The translations under genes and the position numbers were made by a program. A stretch of 64,000 nucleotides of DNA from CAKZLS01 sp963771545 (GTDB lineage Bacteria > Pseudomonadota > Alphaproteobacteria > Rhodospirillales > Defluviicoccaceae), in NCBI GenBank assembly GCA_963771545.1, contig CAVYTX010000004.1:310001-374000 (forward strand). The letters are read 5' to 3'. The notes beneath the pieces are model-generated. The model saw nothing but the letters and a program-made list of their open reading frames with translations. It had not been told where the DNA came from and ran no database searches. This document shows, in pieces, positions 26,906 through 37,500 of the stretch (the stretch's first letter is position 1; each line of letters begins with the position of its first letter).

Positions 26906-27898
26906 TCAGGAAGATTGAATGGCGGCCGCCGGAATGTCGGGTGCGATTTTGCGTTCGGCGCTCTTGGGCGTATGGACGATTCTGCTGTAGGTGGACATTG
27001 ACGGATCAAAGATGAATTTGAGCAGAAGGGCGGTCCACGATCGATACGATTTCAGGTTGTCGTAATACTCCGGCGCCAGTTTTTTGAGTTTTGGCAGATT
27101 GTTCCACGGGACATTGGCGAAGTCGTGATGCTCGTTGTGATAACCCATGTTGAAACAGGTTTTGTTCAACGGCCCATAATAGGAATAGGTTTCCTGCCCT
27201 TCCTTGGTGGTGAAATGCTCTTGGATCCACCGCCCTCCCACGGGATGGAGCCCCAGCGCGAACAGGGTCGACAGTCCGAGGTAGGCGAGCGCTTTTGGTC
27301 CCAGCACAAGGAAAACGGCGATATCGACGGCCACGACCGCGACGATGTTCGCGATGATCCACCGGTCGGCGAATTGGACGCGCTTGATCTTCATTGGCCG
27401 CAATCCCTGGGAAATCCCGAGCAGAAAGACCCATAGGGCCTTGCGCCAAGTGGAGTTCCCCACCAGCCGGCCTTCCGCGTGGCTGACGATATCTCCGTCC
27501 ATATCGTACTGGCCGAGATATTTGTGGTGCAGCAGGTGATACTTGCGGAACGCCATGGCGCTCGGCGCCGCCAACGCGAAATCACAGAAGATCCCCAGCA
27601 GATTGTTGTGCGTCTTGCCGCGGAAAACCAGGTTGTGCGTACATTCGTGCATCAACACGTACAGGGCATGATTGACGAACGCGCCGAACAAATAGGCGGC
27701 GACAATCACCCAAATCCAAGAAACATCGCGCAGTGCGTATCCCACTGTCCATTGGGCTGAAACCAGCGCCACCGCCCATAGCACCGTCGTCGGATTGGGT
27801 TGCATTAGCTCCCGTATCCGCGGGTACTTCGCGAAAATCTCGCGCGCGCGATGCACGTGGACGTGATGATCCTGATCATAAGTGAAATCGAGCGCCAA
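26906..27898 (-). CDS. Sphingolipid delta-4 desaturase-like (DES family) membrane fatty acid desaturase
   Basis: 330 residues with the three histidine boxes of diiron membrane desaturases: HECTHNL (about residue 84), HLLHHKYLG (about 121) and HNEHHDF (about 254). The flanking sequence is specifically DES/DEGS-like: N-terminal HRAREIFAKYPRIRELM, then YVLMHECTHN, GQYDMDGDI, HPVGGRWIQEHF, ETYSYYGPLNKTCFNMGYHN and APEYYDNLKSYRSW. Eukaryotic DES enzymes insert the 4,5-trans double bond of sphingosine in dihydroceramide. Here a ceramide-like or other long-chain amide substrate is inferred. Four to six hydrophobic helices place it in the inner membrane. Upstream sequence (27899-28051) is a short promoter-like spacer. 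Confidence 0.87.
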   Translation of the reverse strand: MALDFTYDQDHHVHVHRAREIFAKYPRIRELMQPNPTTVLWAVALVSAQWTVGYALRDVSWIWVIVAAYLFGAFVNHALYVLMHECTHNLVFRGKTHNNLLGIFCDFALAAPSAMAFRKYHLLHHKYLGQYDMDGDIVSHAEGRLVGNSTWRKALWVFLLGISQGLRPMKIKRVQFADRWIIANIVAVVAVDIAVFLVLGPKALAYLGLSTLFALGLHPVGGRWIQEHFTTKEGQETYSYYGPLNKTCFNMGYHNEHHDFANVPWNNLPKLKKLAPEYYDNLKSYRSWTALLLKFIFDPSMSTYSRIVHTPKSAERKIAPDIPAAAIQSS

Positions 27899-28051
27899 AA
27901 ATCAGTCCTCTGTGCCGGTCATCGAACGGCCGATACCGTTCCGCTATGCATATATGTAGCAGCATTGTTGCTCGAGGTGTAGGGGGTCACGGATTACCCG
28001 TGATCACTGATGGTGACTCTTTGTGACCGTCGGTATTGGAACGCACCCCGT

Positions 28052-29200
28052 TCATGTCCGCCAGTCGATCAGGCGGCGAGCGGCCTCGGCCATGTCCTCG
28101 GTGGAGCCGGCGAACGAAAACCGCATGAAGCGATTGCCGCGCCCGGGATCGAAGTCCACGCCCGGCGTGGCGGCCACGCCGGTCTCGTTCAGCATTCGGC
28201 GGCAGAAGGCCTTGCTGTCGTTGGTCATGTGGGTGATGTCGGCATACAGATAGAACGCGCCCTCGGCGGCGGCCAAGCGGTCGAACCCGGCCAAAGGAAG
28301 CTGTTCCAGCAGCAGTTCGCGGTTGCGGGCGTAACGGGCGACATTGGCGTCCAATTCGTCAAGGCAATCGAATGCCGCGGCCGCGCCGTGCTGTGAGACG
28401 GCCGGGGGCGAGATGAACAAATTCTGCGCCAGGCACTCCACGGATCGCAAAAGGGCTTCCGGCAGCACCATCCACCCAAGCCGCCATCCGGTCATGGAAA
28501 AGTATTTGGAGAAGCTGTTGATGACGATCGCGTCGCCGGTGAAGGTCAGCGCCGTCTCCGCGCGTTCGTGGTAAGTGATGCCATGGTAGATCTCGTCGGA
28601 AATCAGCCGGATGCCGCGATCGGCGGTATAGGCCACCAGGGCCTCGAGATCCCGCCGGCGCAGCATGGTGCCGGTGGGATTGGCGGGGCTGGCGACGATC
28701 AAGCCGGCGAGATCGCCGGGGATCCTGTCCAGCATGGCCGGCGCCGGCTGAAAGTTGGTGTCGGGTCCCACCGGCAGGTCCACCACCTCGATCCCGAACG
28801 CCGTGAGAATATTGCGATAGGCCGGATATCCGGGGCTGGCCAGAACGACCCGGTCGCCGGCGTCGAAGGCCGCGAGAAACGCCAGGATGAAGGCCCCCGA
28901 GGACCCCGTGGTCGCCACCACGCGCCGCCAATCGATGTCGACGGCGTGCCACGCGCCGTAATGGCCGGCAATTCGGCGGCGCAGCGGCTCGATGCCAAGG
29001 GCGTCGGTGTAGCCGAGGCGGTCGGTGGCGAGGGCGCCCCGGGCGGCGTCCAGCACCGCCCGGGGCGCCGGCGTGCCGGGTTGGCCCACCTCCAGATGCA
29101 GAACGTGGTGACCGTCCGCGGCCCGTTCGTTGGCGGCCCGCATCACGTCCATGACGATGAACGGCGCGATGGCGCCGCGCTTCGAAGCCTTCAAGGTCAT
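28052..29200 (-). CDS. Class I/II pyridoxal-phosphate aminotransferase
   Basis: 382 residues of fold-type I. LIVASPANPTGTMLRR carries the NPTG substrate-binding motif, LISDEIYHGI the PLP-ring aspartate, and INSFSKYFSMTGWRLGW the lysine that forms the internal aldimine (about residue 230). RGNRFMRFSFAG supplies the substrate carboxylate-binding arginine. It resembles aspartate/aromatic or LL-DAP-type aminotransferases, but specificity is not decidable from sequence. It is 66 bases downstream of the gamma-glutamyltranspeptidase-like gene on the same strand, so the two may be co-transcribed. The ATG at 29200 begins MTLKASKRGAIAPFIVMDVM. Confidence 0.88.
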   Translation of the reverse strand: MTLKASKRGAIAPFIVMDVMRAANERAADGHHVLHLEVGQPGTPAPRAVLDAARGALATDRLGYTDALGIEPLRRRIAGHYGAWHAVDIDWRRVVATTGSSGAFILAFLAAFDAGDRVVLASPGYPAYRNILTAFGIEVVDLPVGPDTNFQPAPAMLDRIPGDLAGLIVASPANPTGTMLRRRDLEALVAYTADRGIRLISDEIYHGITYHERAETALTFTGDAIVINSFSKYFSMTGWRLGWMVLPEALLRSVECLAQNLFISPPAVSQHGAAAAFDCLDELDANVARYARNRELLLEQLPLAGFDRLAAAEGAFYLYADITHMTNDSKAFCRRMLNETGVAATPGVDFDPGRGNRFMRFSFAGSTEDMAEAARRLIDWRT

Positions 29201-29266
29201 ACGGGCGGCGATTCCCCTGCGGCTATTCGGTCCACTTCATGCGTTCCCGTCCAGGCGTTCAGGGCG

Positions 29267-30935
29267 TCAATCGGCGGTGGCCGCGAGGCCGAAACCACGC
29301 GGATCGGTCGCCGCCGAACAGGTTTGCGGTTGGTCGGGAATGGTCCCCGGGCAGGAGATGGCGTTGACGATGCCGGCGGACTGGATCTGCACGAGCTGGT
29401 GGCCGCGCTGGCTCAAGGCCTTCAGTGCCGGGCCCGGCAGAAGTTGTTCGAAATAGACCACATCGCGATCGCCGCCGCCGAGGAACTCGTTTCGTAGCCA
29501 TGGCGTCCTGGAGCGGAACGCCGCTCAGCAGCGTTTCGGCCGCGACCTGCACCATGGCCACCGGCGCCGCCGGGCCACCGGATGCCGCGGCGGCGAAACG
29601 GAACTGGGGCACGTTCTGATTGACCACCAGCATGGGGCCGAGAGCGGTGGCGCCGCGGCCGCCCGGACCGGGCACGGATGCCAGAACGATACCGGTTCCA
29701 GGCGCGATCCTCCCGGTTCCGAACAGGCTGTTCATGGTAACCGCGCAGGCGGCCGCCGACCCGTTGCGATCGACGGCGACCATGGACGCGGCCGCGGGGT
29801 TTTCCAGCAAGGTCTCGACCGTCAGCCCGAGTTCTCCGGGCGCCACGTGAAGGTCGGAGCGATAGCTTTTCATGAGTTCGTCGATATGATAGTCGGCGAC
29901 CAAATCCTCGCCGCCGATGCCGATCAGGCCCTGGTCGTACGCCCACCGCTTGCGTTCGGCAAAGGCGCGGAGCGACGCTTCCGCGATTAGATGCGGCCGT
30001 TCTTCCGGCGATGCGTTGTCGAAGCGGCCGCCGTCATCGAGCATCGCCCAAATCTGCGCCGCCACCGCGCCACCGGCCGGCGGAGGGGGAGAAAAATGAA
30101 CCACGTCGCGGCCGAGGTCGAGGCGAATGGTGTCGCGCCAGATAGGTTGATAGTCGTACAGGTCCGAGCTTTCCAGCGATCCGCCGGCTTCTTTCACCGC
30201 CGCGACCAGTTGCCGCGCCAGGGGCCCCGTATAGAACCCGCCCGGTCCATTGGCGCGAATGTTGGAGATGACCGACGCCAGGTCCAGTTGCCGCACGAAA
30301 TCACCCTCGGCGACCAACTGCTCCGTGTTGCTCGTCTTGAAGACCCGGCGCATTCCGGGCTCGGCTAGGAGCGCGCCTTGCACCTGTTGCAGGTCGTTGC
30401 CGAAGGCCCGCGAGACCTGAACGCCGAAACGGGCGAGATTTTCCGCGGGCGCCAGCAGTTGCGACCACCGCAATCGGCCGAACCGGGCATGCAGGGCGAA
30501 AAAGCCGCGGACATTGCCCGGAACGCCGCTCGGCCGGTCGGCCGCCGGGGGAATGCGCGCCGGCGGCCGCGCCAGAAAATCGAGCGCCCGAACCTCCAGG
30601 GTTTCACTGTCGTAGGCGACGCAAACGCCGCCACCGCCGAGGCTGGCCTGGGACGGCAAGGTGACGGACATGGCGAAGTACATGGCGGTGACGGCATCCG
30701 CGGCCGAACCGCCGGAGGCCAGCACTTCCCGGCCGACCAGCGCGGCCTTGGGCTCGTCGGCCGCCACGCCGCCGTAAAAGCCTTCCACATACCCGACCGT
30801 CCCCAAACCTTCTTCGCCGTCCGAGCCGCAACCCAGCAGAAACAGGACCGCGAACACAGCCGCCAATTGACGCCGTCCAAGGCCGCCACTACCTTTTTGA
30901 AGGACTTTTGAATCGAGATTTTTGTTGAAGCCCAT
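29267..30935 (-). pseudogene. Gamma-glutamyltranspeptidase-like lipoprotein with frameshift
   Basis: From the ATG at 30935 a lipoprotein signal (AAVFAVLFLLGCGSD, lipobox LLGC) leads to a GGT/Ntn-hydrolase large-subunit-like region (REVLASGGSAADAVTAMYFA, QASLGGGGVCVAYD). The small-subunit region NPAAASMVAVDRNGSAAACAVTMNSLFGTGRIAPGTG follows. In active GGT the small subunit starts with a catalytic Thr in TTHxSVVD; here that stretch reads AAASMVAVD, so the nucleophile appears lost. Near 29501 the frame shifts by one extra (or two missing) base: the following frame continues sensibly as WLRNEFLGGGDRDVVYFEQLLPGPAL to a stop at 29267. The unshifted frame ends in Arg-rich nonsense at 29259. A sequencing error or real decay are both possible. 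Confidence 0.72.
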
Positions 30936-32271
30936 TTTTCGCGCAATCGCCGCTTTTTTGGCTCTGACCTCGATCCTGCTCCCCCCGGCGGGTTTCGCGG
31001 CGCAAAGACTTTCGTTCATTCGGGATACGGAAACCGAAGATACCATCCGCGGCTACGCTGCGCCTATTTTTGCGGCGGCCGGGCTCAATCCTTCGGACGT
31101 GCGTATCTTCCTCGTCAACGACAACCAACTAAATGCATTCGTCGCCGGGGGCCAGAACCTTTTCATCAACACCGGCCTGATCATGACCGCCGCCAACGCC
31201 AACCAGGTGATCGGGGTGATCGCCCATGAAGCCGGCCATATCGCCGGCGGCCACCTGGCGCGCGTCCACGACGCGCTTCGCAAAGCCACCGCCGAGCAAA
31301 TCATCGCCATGGTTCTGGGCGCGGCCGCCGCCGTCGCCTCGGGCCGCCCGGATCTGGGAACGGCGGTGGGCGGGGGCGGTCAAAGTATCGCACAGCGGAA
31401 CTTTCTCGCCTACACCCGGACTCAGGAAGGATCGGCGGACGCGGCGGGGATGAAATACCTGGACGAGACAGGACAATCGGCGCGCGGCCTGATGGAGTTC
31501 ATGGACACGCTGAGCGACCAGGAACTGGTGAGCCCCGCGCGTCAGGATCCCTATCTCAGAACCCACCCGCTGACCCGCGACCGTATTACCGCCATTCAGG
31601 CCCACGTTGCCCAGTCGCCCTATTCCGACGTGCCGGTGAAGCCGGAGTTCCAGAGCGAGTTCGAGCGTGTCGTCGCCAAGCTGCGTGGCTTCCTGGAGGC
31701 CCCCTCCGTGGTCATGCGCCGCTATCCGGCGTCGGACACCAGCATCCCCGGGCGATACGCCCGCACGATCGCCCATTTCCGGGCCGGCGATCTCGAACGC
31801 GCCTTGACCGAGATCGACGCCCTCATCGCCGAGTATCCCGATGATCCCTACTTCCATGAGCTGAAGGGCGAGATGCTGTTCGAGCGTGGCCGCCCGGCCG
31901 AGGCCCTGGAACCTTACGAAACCGCCGCCAGCCTGCTGCCGCAGTCGCCGCTGATTCGGGTCGAGCTGGCGAGGGTACAGTTGTCGCTCGACGACCCCCA
32001 ACTCTTGGACGCCGCCATCGTCAACCTCCGCGCCGCCGTCGCCTATGAGCGCGATCGCGCGTTCGCGTGGCGCCAGCTTGCCATCGCCTATGGCCGCAAC
32101 GGCCAGATGGGCGAAAGTTCGCTGGCCATGGCGGAGGAAGCCATGCTGATCGGCAAGAAGCCCGAAGCCCGGTTTCACGCCGGCAAGGCCGAAACCTTGC
32201 TGCCGACGGGTTCGCCCGGATGGCTTCAGGCGCAGGACATTCTGCAGCAGGCCAATCGAAAGGACGATTGA
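30922..32271 (+). CDS. M48-family periplasmic metalloprotease with TPR repeats (BepA/YfgC-like)
   Basis: 449 residues starting at TTG 30922 or 30925; no ATG is available before the signal peptide (about 1-27, ending GFAAQR). VIGVIAHEAGHIAGGHL is the HExxH-type zinc site (HEAGH, about residue 106-110), and GSADAAGMKYL holds the third ligand Glu. The C-terminal 200 residues are helical tetratricopeptide repeats (HFRAGDLERALTEIDALIAEYPDDP and following). BepA-type proteins act as chaperone-proteases for outer membrane protein assembly and LptD maturation. The start codon region overlaps the divergent lipoprotein start by about 14 bases, leaving no separate promoter room. Confidence 0.87.
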   Translation: MLKPIFRAIAAFLALTSILLPPAGFAAQRLSFIRDTETEDTIRGYAAPIFAAAGLNPSDVRIFLVNDNQLNAFVAGGQNLFINTGLIMTAANANQVIGVIAHEAGHIAGGHLARVHDALRKATAEQIIAMVLGAAAAVASGRPDLGTAVGGGGQSIAQRNFLAYTRTQEGSADAAGMKYLDETGQSARGLMEFMDTLSDQELVSPARQDPYLRTHPLTRDRITAIQAHVAQSPYSDVPVKPEFQSEFERVVAKLRGFLEAPSVVMRRYPASDTSIPGRYARTIAHFRAGDLERALTEIDALIAEYPDDPYFHELKGEMLFERGRPAEALEPYETAASLLPQSPLIRVELARVQLSLDDPQLLDAAIVNLRAAVAYERDRAFAWRQLAIAYGRNGQMGESSLAMAEEAMLIGKKPEARFHAGKAETLLPTGSPGWLQAQDILQQANRKDD

Positions 32272-32403
32272 CCGGACCAACCCGAGCTTAACAATTTCGT
32301 GATAGGTCTATGAAGAATAGCGGGTTTGCTTGCCCGCGCGCGGCGTCTCGCGCATGATCGAGCGGGCGCGGATTTTCGAGCTCACGGCGCAAAGGATGAT
32401 TGA

Positions 32404-33180
32404 ATGCGGTTCATTAGGGTAGTGTCAATGGGGCTGGCGATGTTCGTGCTGGCGGTTGCCGGGCCCGCGATAACCCGCGCGGCCGATCCATCGTCGGCCG
32501 CCCAAGCCATGGCGCCGGAGCAGAAGGCCGCTTTCGAGGCGCTGATCCGCGAGTACATTCTGGAGCACCCGGAAGTGGTGGTGGAATCCGTTCAGCGCTG
32601 GCAAGAGCGGCAAAAGGCGGAAAGCGACCAGAGGGCCAAGGCCGCCGTGGCCGAGAACCGCGATCTGTTGGAGAACAATCCCAATGCGCCGGTGGCGGGC
32701 AACCCCAAGGGCGACGTCACCATCGTCGAGTTTTTCGACTATCGCTGCGGATACTGCAAGCGGGTGTTTCCGGCCATCCAGGAGATGCTCAAGACCGACG
32801 GCGATATTCGTTACGTCTTCAAGGAATTCCCCATCCTCGGACCGGATTCCATGATCGCGTCGCAAGCCGCCCAGGCGGTCTGGTTCATCGCCCCCGACCG
32901 CTATCTTGATTTTCACTCGGCGCTGATGGGCGCCCGCGGAGAGCTGAACGAAAACCGCGTTCTCGACATCGCCGCCAAAGTCGGTCTCGATCGCGACAAG
33001 GTGAAGGCGGGCATGGACGATCCGCGGGTCGCCGAGACCCTGGCCAACAATCTCGCCTTGGGACGGGCGCTCGGGGTCAACGGCACGCCCGCGTTCGTCA
33101 TCGGCGGCCAGTTGGTCCCCGGCGCCATCGATCTGGACACCATGAAGGAACTGGTGGCCGAAATCCGTCAGAAAGCTTAA
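32404..33180 (+). CDS. DsbA-family periplasmic thiol-disulfide oxidoreductase (ScsC/Com1-like)
   Basis: 258 residues with AAGGA before the ATG. The signal peptide spans about 1-26 (ending ITRAAD). A helical N-terminal extension (YILEHPEVVVESVQRWQERQ) is typical of ScsC-like members that oligomerise. The thioredoxin fold has the active site CGYC at residues 115-118 in FFDYRCGYCKRVFP and the cis-Pro in GVNGTPAFVIGG. It catalyses disulfide formation or isomerisation in the periplasm. It is 132 bases downstream of the M48 protease, so a shared periplasmic folding role is plausible. It converges with mscS, with 3 bases between stops. Confidence 0.92.
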   Translation: MRFIRVVSMGLAMFVLAVAGPAITRAADPSSAAQAMAPEQKAAFEALIREYILEHPEVVVESVQRWQERQKAESDQRAKAAVAENRDLLENNPNAPVAGNPKGDVTIVEFFDYRCGYCKRVFPAIQEMLKTDGDIRYVFKEFPILGPDSMIASQAAQAVWFIAPDRYLDFHSALMGARGELNENRVLDIAAKVGLDRDKVKAGMDDPRVAETLANNLALGRALGVNGTPAFVIGGQLVPGAIDLDTMKELVAEIRQKA

Positions 33181-33183
33181 CTT

Positions 33184-34305
33184 TCAGACAAGGGCCGAAC
33201 CGCGCTCCTTGTCCGCCGGTTCGGGAACGCGATCCAGTTCGGCGCGGACGCGCGGCAGCGAATCGGGATACTCCCGCTGCATGAAATCGAGCAGGGCCTC
33301 GCGTACGTGGCAGCGCAAGTCCCACGCCTTGCCCGAGTCGGTCGCGCTCATCAGCCCCCGCAATTCCACCGTTTGTTGCTTGGCGTCGGTGACTTGCAGC
33401 CCCCACACCTTCTTGTCCCACAAGGGGTCGCTGTCCAGGATGCGGTGGAGCTCCTTGCGAATCGCGTCCACCGGCGCCGTATAGTCGGCGTAGATGAACA
33501 CGGTGCCGAGGATGTCGGCGGTTTTGCGCGTCCAGTTCTGAAACGGATTCTCGATGAAGTACGACAGCGGCACCACCAGTCGCCGGAGATCCCAGACGCG
33601 GACGACCACGTAGGTGGATCGAATCTCCTCGATCCATCCCCATTCACCCTCGACGATGACCACGTCGTCGATGCGGATGGGCTCGGTCATGGCGAGCTGC
33701 AGTCCGGCGATCAGGTTGGAGAGCGCCGGACGGGCGGCCATGCCGATGACCAGGCCGGCGACGCCGGCGGAAGCGAACAGGGTTACGCCAATCTGGCGAA
33801 TGCTGGGAATCGACATGAGCATGATGGAGACGGTGATCACCACGATCACGGCCACCAGCACCCGGCGAATGACCCGGGCGCGGGTGTGCATCTGCCGCGC
33901 CTGAAGGTTATCGGCGGCGGTGAGGTCGTAGCGGGCGGTGATCACGTCGCTGAAGACGCCGGTGATTCCTACCGCCAGCCACCCCACCACGGCGGTGAGC
34001 GCGAGGGTCAGCAACTGCTGGATGCTGGCCATGGTGTCCGGCGGAATGGTCAGGTTCGGAACGACGAGGAATAGCGCGAAGACGATCAGGATCGCCCGCG
34101 CCGGCCCGCGGCTGTATTCCACTATCGCATTGTCGGTGACGCTGCTCGTGCGGTGCGCCATTCGTCGGGCGGCCGCGAATATCAGGGAATGGACCACGTA
34201 GGCGACCACAATCGCGCCAACCACCAGGCCGACATTCAACGCCAGCTCCCGCCATGCGTCCGGCTGAAGCAGGCCTTTCGCCATGGCCAGAAGGTCGTCC
34301 GTCAT
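33184..34305 (-). CDS. Mechanosensitive ion channel of the MscS family
   Basis: 373 residues from the ATG at 34305, preceded by GAGAGG. Four or five hydrophobic helices occupy the N-terminal half. The pore-lining TM3-equivalent is LFASAGVAGLVIGMAARPALSNLIAGLQLA, the glycine/alanine-packed helix of MscS. It is followed by the beta domain IRIDDVVIVEGEWGWIEEIRSTYVVVRVWDLRRLVVPLSYF and a C-terminal alpha/beta vestibule. It acts as an osmotic safety valve or, in this longer subfamily, may serve a more specialised envelope role. Confidence 0.92.
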   Translation of the reverse strand: MTDDLLAMAKGLLQPDAWRELALNVGLVVGAIVVAYVVHSLIFAAARRMAHRTSSVTDNAIVEYSRGPARAILIVFALFLVVPNLTIPPDTMASIQQLLTLALTAVVGWLAVGITGVFSDVITARYDLTAADNLQARQMHTRARVIRRVLVAVIVVITVSIMLMSIPSIRQIGVTLFASAGVAGLVIGMAARPALSNLIAGLQLAMTEPIRIDDVVIVEGEWGWIEEIRSTYVVVRVWDLRRLVVPLSYFIENPFQNWTRKTADILGTVFIYADYTAPVDAIRKELHRILDSDPLWDKKVWGLQVTDAKQQTVELRGLMSATDSGKAWDLRCHVREALLDFMQREYPDSLPRVRAELDRVPEPADKERGSALV

Positions 34306-34546
34306 ATTACTGTCCTCTCGATTTCGCCGTAAACGCGTCACGCCCAATAAACACAAAGTTAGTACTGTTCCAGTATTCTCCCACGAGTTTGATCTCTAAT
34401 GAGTGAACACGTAAAAACCATATAGCATATTACGGTATGAGAAATTAACCGCCTGGTTTCTATGCGGGAGTGCTCTAGAGCACGTTTTTCGAACCCGGCG
34501 TCTTCATGCTGTGGCCACCCACGTCCGACTTGGAAAGGCGGAACCT

Positions 34547-37500
34547 ATGGCGCTTTTATGGAAGCCTGTGAAGTCTCATGTTGTCGAGGATATATCCACA
34601 GTCACGCCCGTTGACCTGAACACGGTCGACGCTAAGAATGCGACAACTGAAACCTCTGTATTGAAGGTTCTCGTTATCGAAGAGGATCCCGCAGCCTCTC
34701 ACCTTTTACGGGAAGCGTTGGCGGAACATTCGGACTTTCCTCTCGAACTGGTTGTCGTTGAACGGCTCGATCACGCGCTCGATGCCCTCGGACGCGACTC
34801 TTTCGGCGCCGTCTTGCTGGATTTGGACTTGCCGGATTCTAAAGGTCTCAGCACTCTCTTGCGGGTTCGTGAATGTGCGAAGAGCATGTCGATCATCGTA
34901 CTCGCGGACGATGAAGACGGGCAACTTGCCCTCGAAGCCGTCCGAGCGGGCGCGCAGGACTATCTCGTCAAAGCAAAGCTGCCGGGTGCGGCACTGCTTC
35001 GGATCCTCACCTACGCCTTGGAACGTCAAAGATTCAACTACGAACGCGAATTGAACCATCGACAAGTCGCCGCGTCGGGTGCGAACTTGGCCATGATTCT
35101 GGAAAGCAGCGCCGACGGCATACTGGTTATCGCCACAGATGGTATCGTCAGGTTTGCGAACATGGCGGCGAGAGGCCTTTTCCAGTGTCACGATAAGCCA
35201 GTTGTCGGTTCGCCTCTGCCAGTGCCAGCACTTCTACAGGAAAACACTGAGGTAGAACTGGTCTGCCCGGACGGATGTAGTTCGATCGTCGAAACCCGCG
35301 TCGTGAAGCTGGAGTGGGACGGTGAACCGGCGTGTCTGATTGCACTTCGGGACATCACCCGAAGGAAGCGCGCGCAGGACGCTCTGCGGGAAAGTGAACG
35401 GCGGCTATCCACGTTGATGAGCAATCTTCCCGGCATGGCGTTCCGGTGTCGCAACGATCGGGATTGGACGATGGAGTTCGTTAGCGAGGGCGCGTTTACG
35501 TTTACGGGCTATCGTCCGGATCAACTCATCGGGAACGCCGAAATTTCTTACGCCTCGCTCATCCATCCGGACGACCGCCAGTCGGTTTGGAATGAAGTGC
35601 AGGCGGCCATTAGCGACCGCCAACCGTTCCAACTGACCTATCGCATCAAAACGGCAACCGGACAGGAACGCTGGGCTCGGGGGCTCGGGCGCGGCGTATT
35701 CTCGGCGAATGGCACTTTGGAGGCTTTGGAAGGAATCACCACCGACATTAGTGAACGCAAGCAGGCCTTGGAAGCTCTTCGCGAAACCGAGGAGCGGTGC
35801 CGATCGCTTCTCCACTACTCACCCGATTTCATCCACCTGAAAGACACGGACGGACGCTATCTCCTGGTCAACCGTCAATACGGCGAAATTCACGGCGTCT
35901 CCCCGGAAGATGTTGTCGGCAAGACAGTGTTCGATGTTTTACCCTTGGACGAGGCTCGTGTTCACGACGCTGTCGACAAAGAGGTAATGGCGAAAAAAGA
36001 ATTGGTGGTCGGCGAGCACCAGGTGACGGTCGGCGACGGCAGTGAGCGAACCTTGAGGATTACCAAGTTCCCGGTGTTGAATGGGACAGGCGAAGTGATC
36101 GGGGTCGGGGGAATCGACGTCGACGTGACCCAGTCTCGGCGCGCCGAACAGACCGCGCGGACACTGTCGCGCGCCGTCGAGCAGACCCCGGTGTCAGTGG
36201 TCATCACCGACACCGACGGAACGATCCAATACGTCAATCCGAAGTTTGAGGCCCTCACCGGCTATACGGCGGCGGAGGCGGTTGGCCAGAACCCCCGAAT
36301 ACTGTCATCGGGCGCAACTCCTCCGGAGGGGTACGAAGACCTCTGGCGAACGGTTTCCTCGGGCGGGACCTGGAGCGGCGAGTTTCAGAACAAGAAGAAA
36401 AACGGCGATTTGTTCTGGGAGTACGCCACCATTGGACCGGTGACGGATCCTGATGGACAAATCAGGCATTTCCTCGCGGTCAAGGAAGACATCACCGAGA
36501 GGAAGCACATGGAACAGCGGCTGGCGCAGTCCCAGAAGATGCAGGCGGTGGGGCAACTGACCGGTGGCGTCGCCCATGATTTCAACAACCTCCTGACGGT
36601 TGTCGTCGGCAGCCTGGGTTTGGTCCGTGAGCAATTCGAAGGCGACGAACGGCTCCGCAAGCTCTTGGACAACGCTTATAACGCCGGCAAGCGGGGAGCC
36701 GAACTCGTGAACGGGCTTCTGGCGTTTTCGCGCAGCCAGACGCTGCGACCCGAACAACTGAATCTCAACGAGACGACGTCGAATTCGGTCAAGCTGTTGG
36801 GCCGGACGCTTGGCGAAGCGGTTGAGATCAGGCTCGTTCCGGGCGATCGGTTGGGGACGATCCATTGTGACCCTGTCCAGCTCCAGAATGCGCTGTTCAA
36901 TCTCGCCATCAACGCCCGCGACGCGATGGGGGGCAGTGGCATCCTGACCATCGAGACCAGTAATGTCACGATCGGCCAAGCGTACGCGGCCGCTCGTGAA
37001 GAGGTCGCCCCCGGACCCTATGTCCAACTCACCGTGAGGGACACAGGGGGCGGCATGCCGACGGAAGTGATCAAGCACGTGTTTGAACCATTTTTCACCA
37101 CTAAGGAGGTGGGCAAGGGGTCGGGCCTAGGCTTGAGCATGGTGCACGGCTTCGTCAAACAGTCGGGAGGTCACGTCGAAATCTCCAGTGAAGAGGGTGT
37201 TGGGACGGTGGTGAGGCTGTTTTTTCCCCGTGTATCGGGCGGCGAAGGCAATCCGCAGAATGCCGTTTCGGAAGCTCTTCCGCCCGAGGGCAGCGAAACC
37301 ATCCTCGTCGTCGAGGACGATCCTCACGTGCGGGACATCTCGGTTACCATGCTCGAGGACCTGGGCTACCAGGTCTTGGAGGCGGAGAACGGCCAGAACG
37401 CGTTGGAGGTGCTTGCCGGCCATTCGGAGATCGCGCTCGTGTTCTCCGACGTCGTCATGCCGGGCGGCATGACCGGCATCGAACTGGCGCAGCGGGTGCG

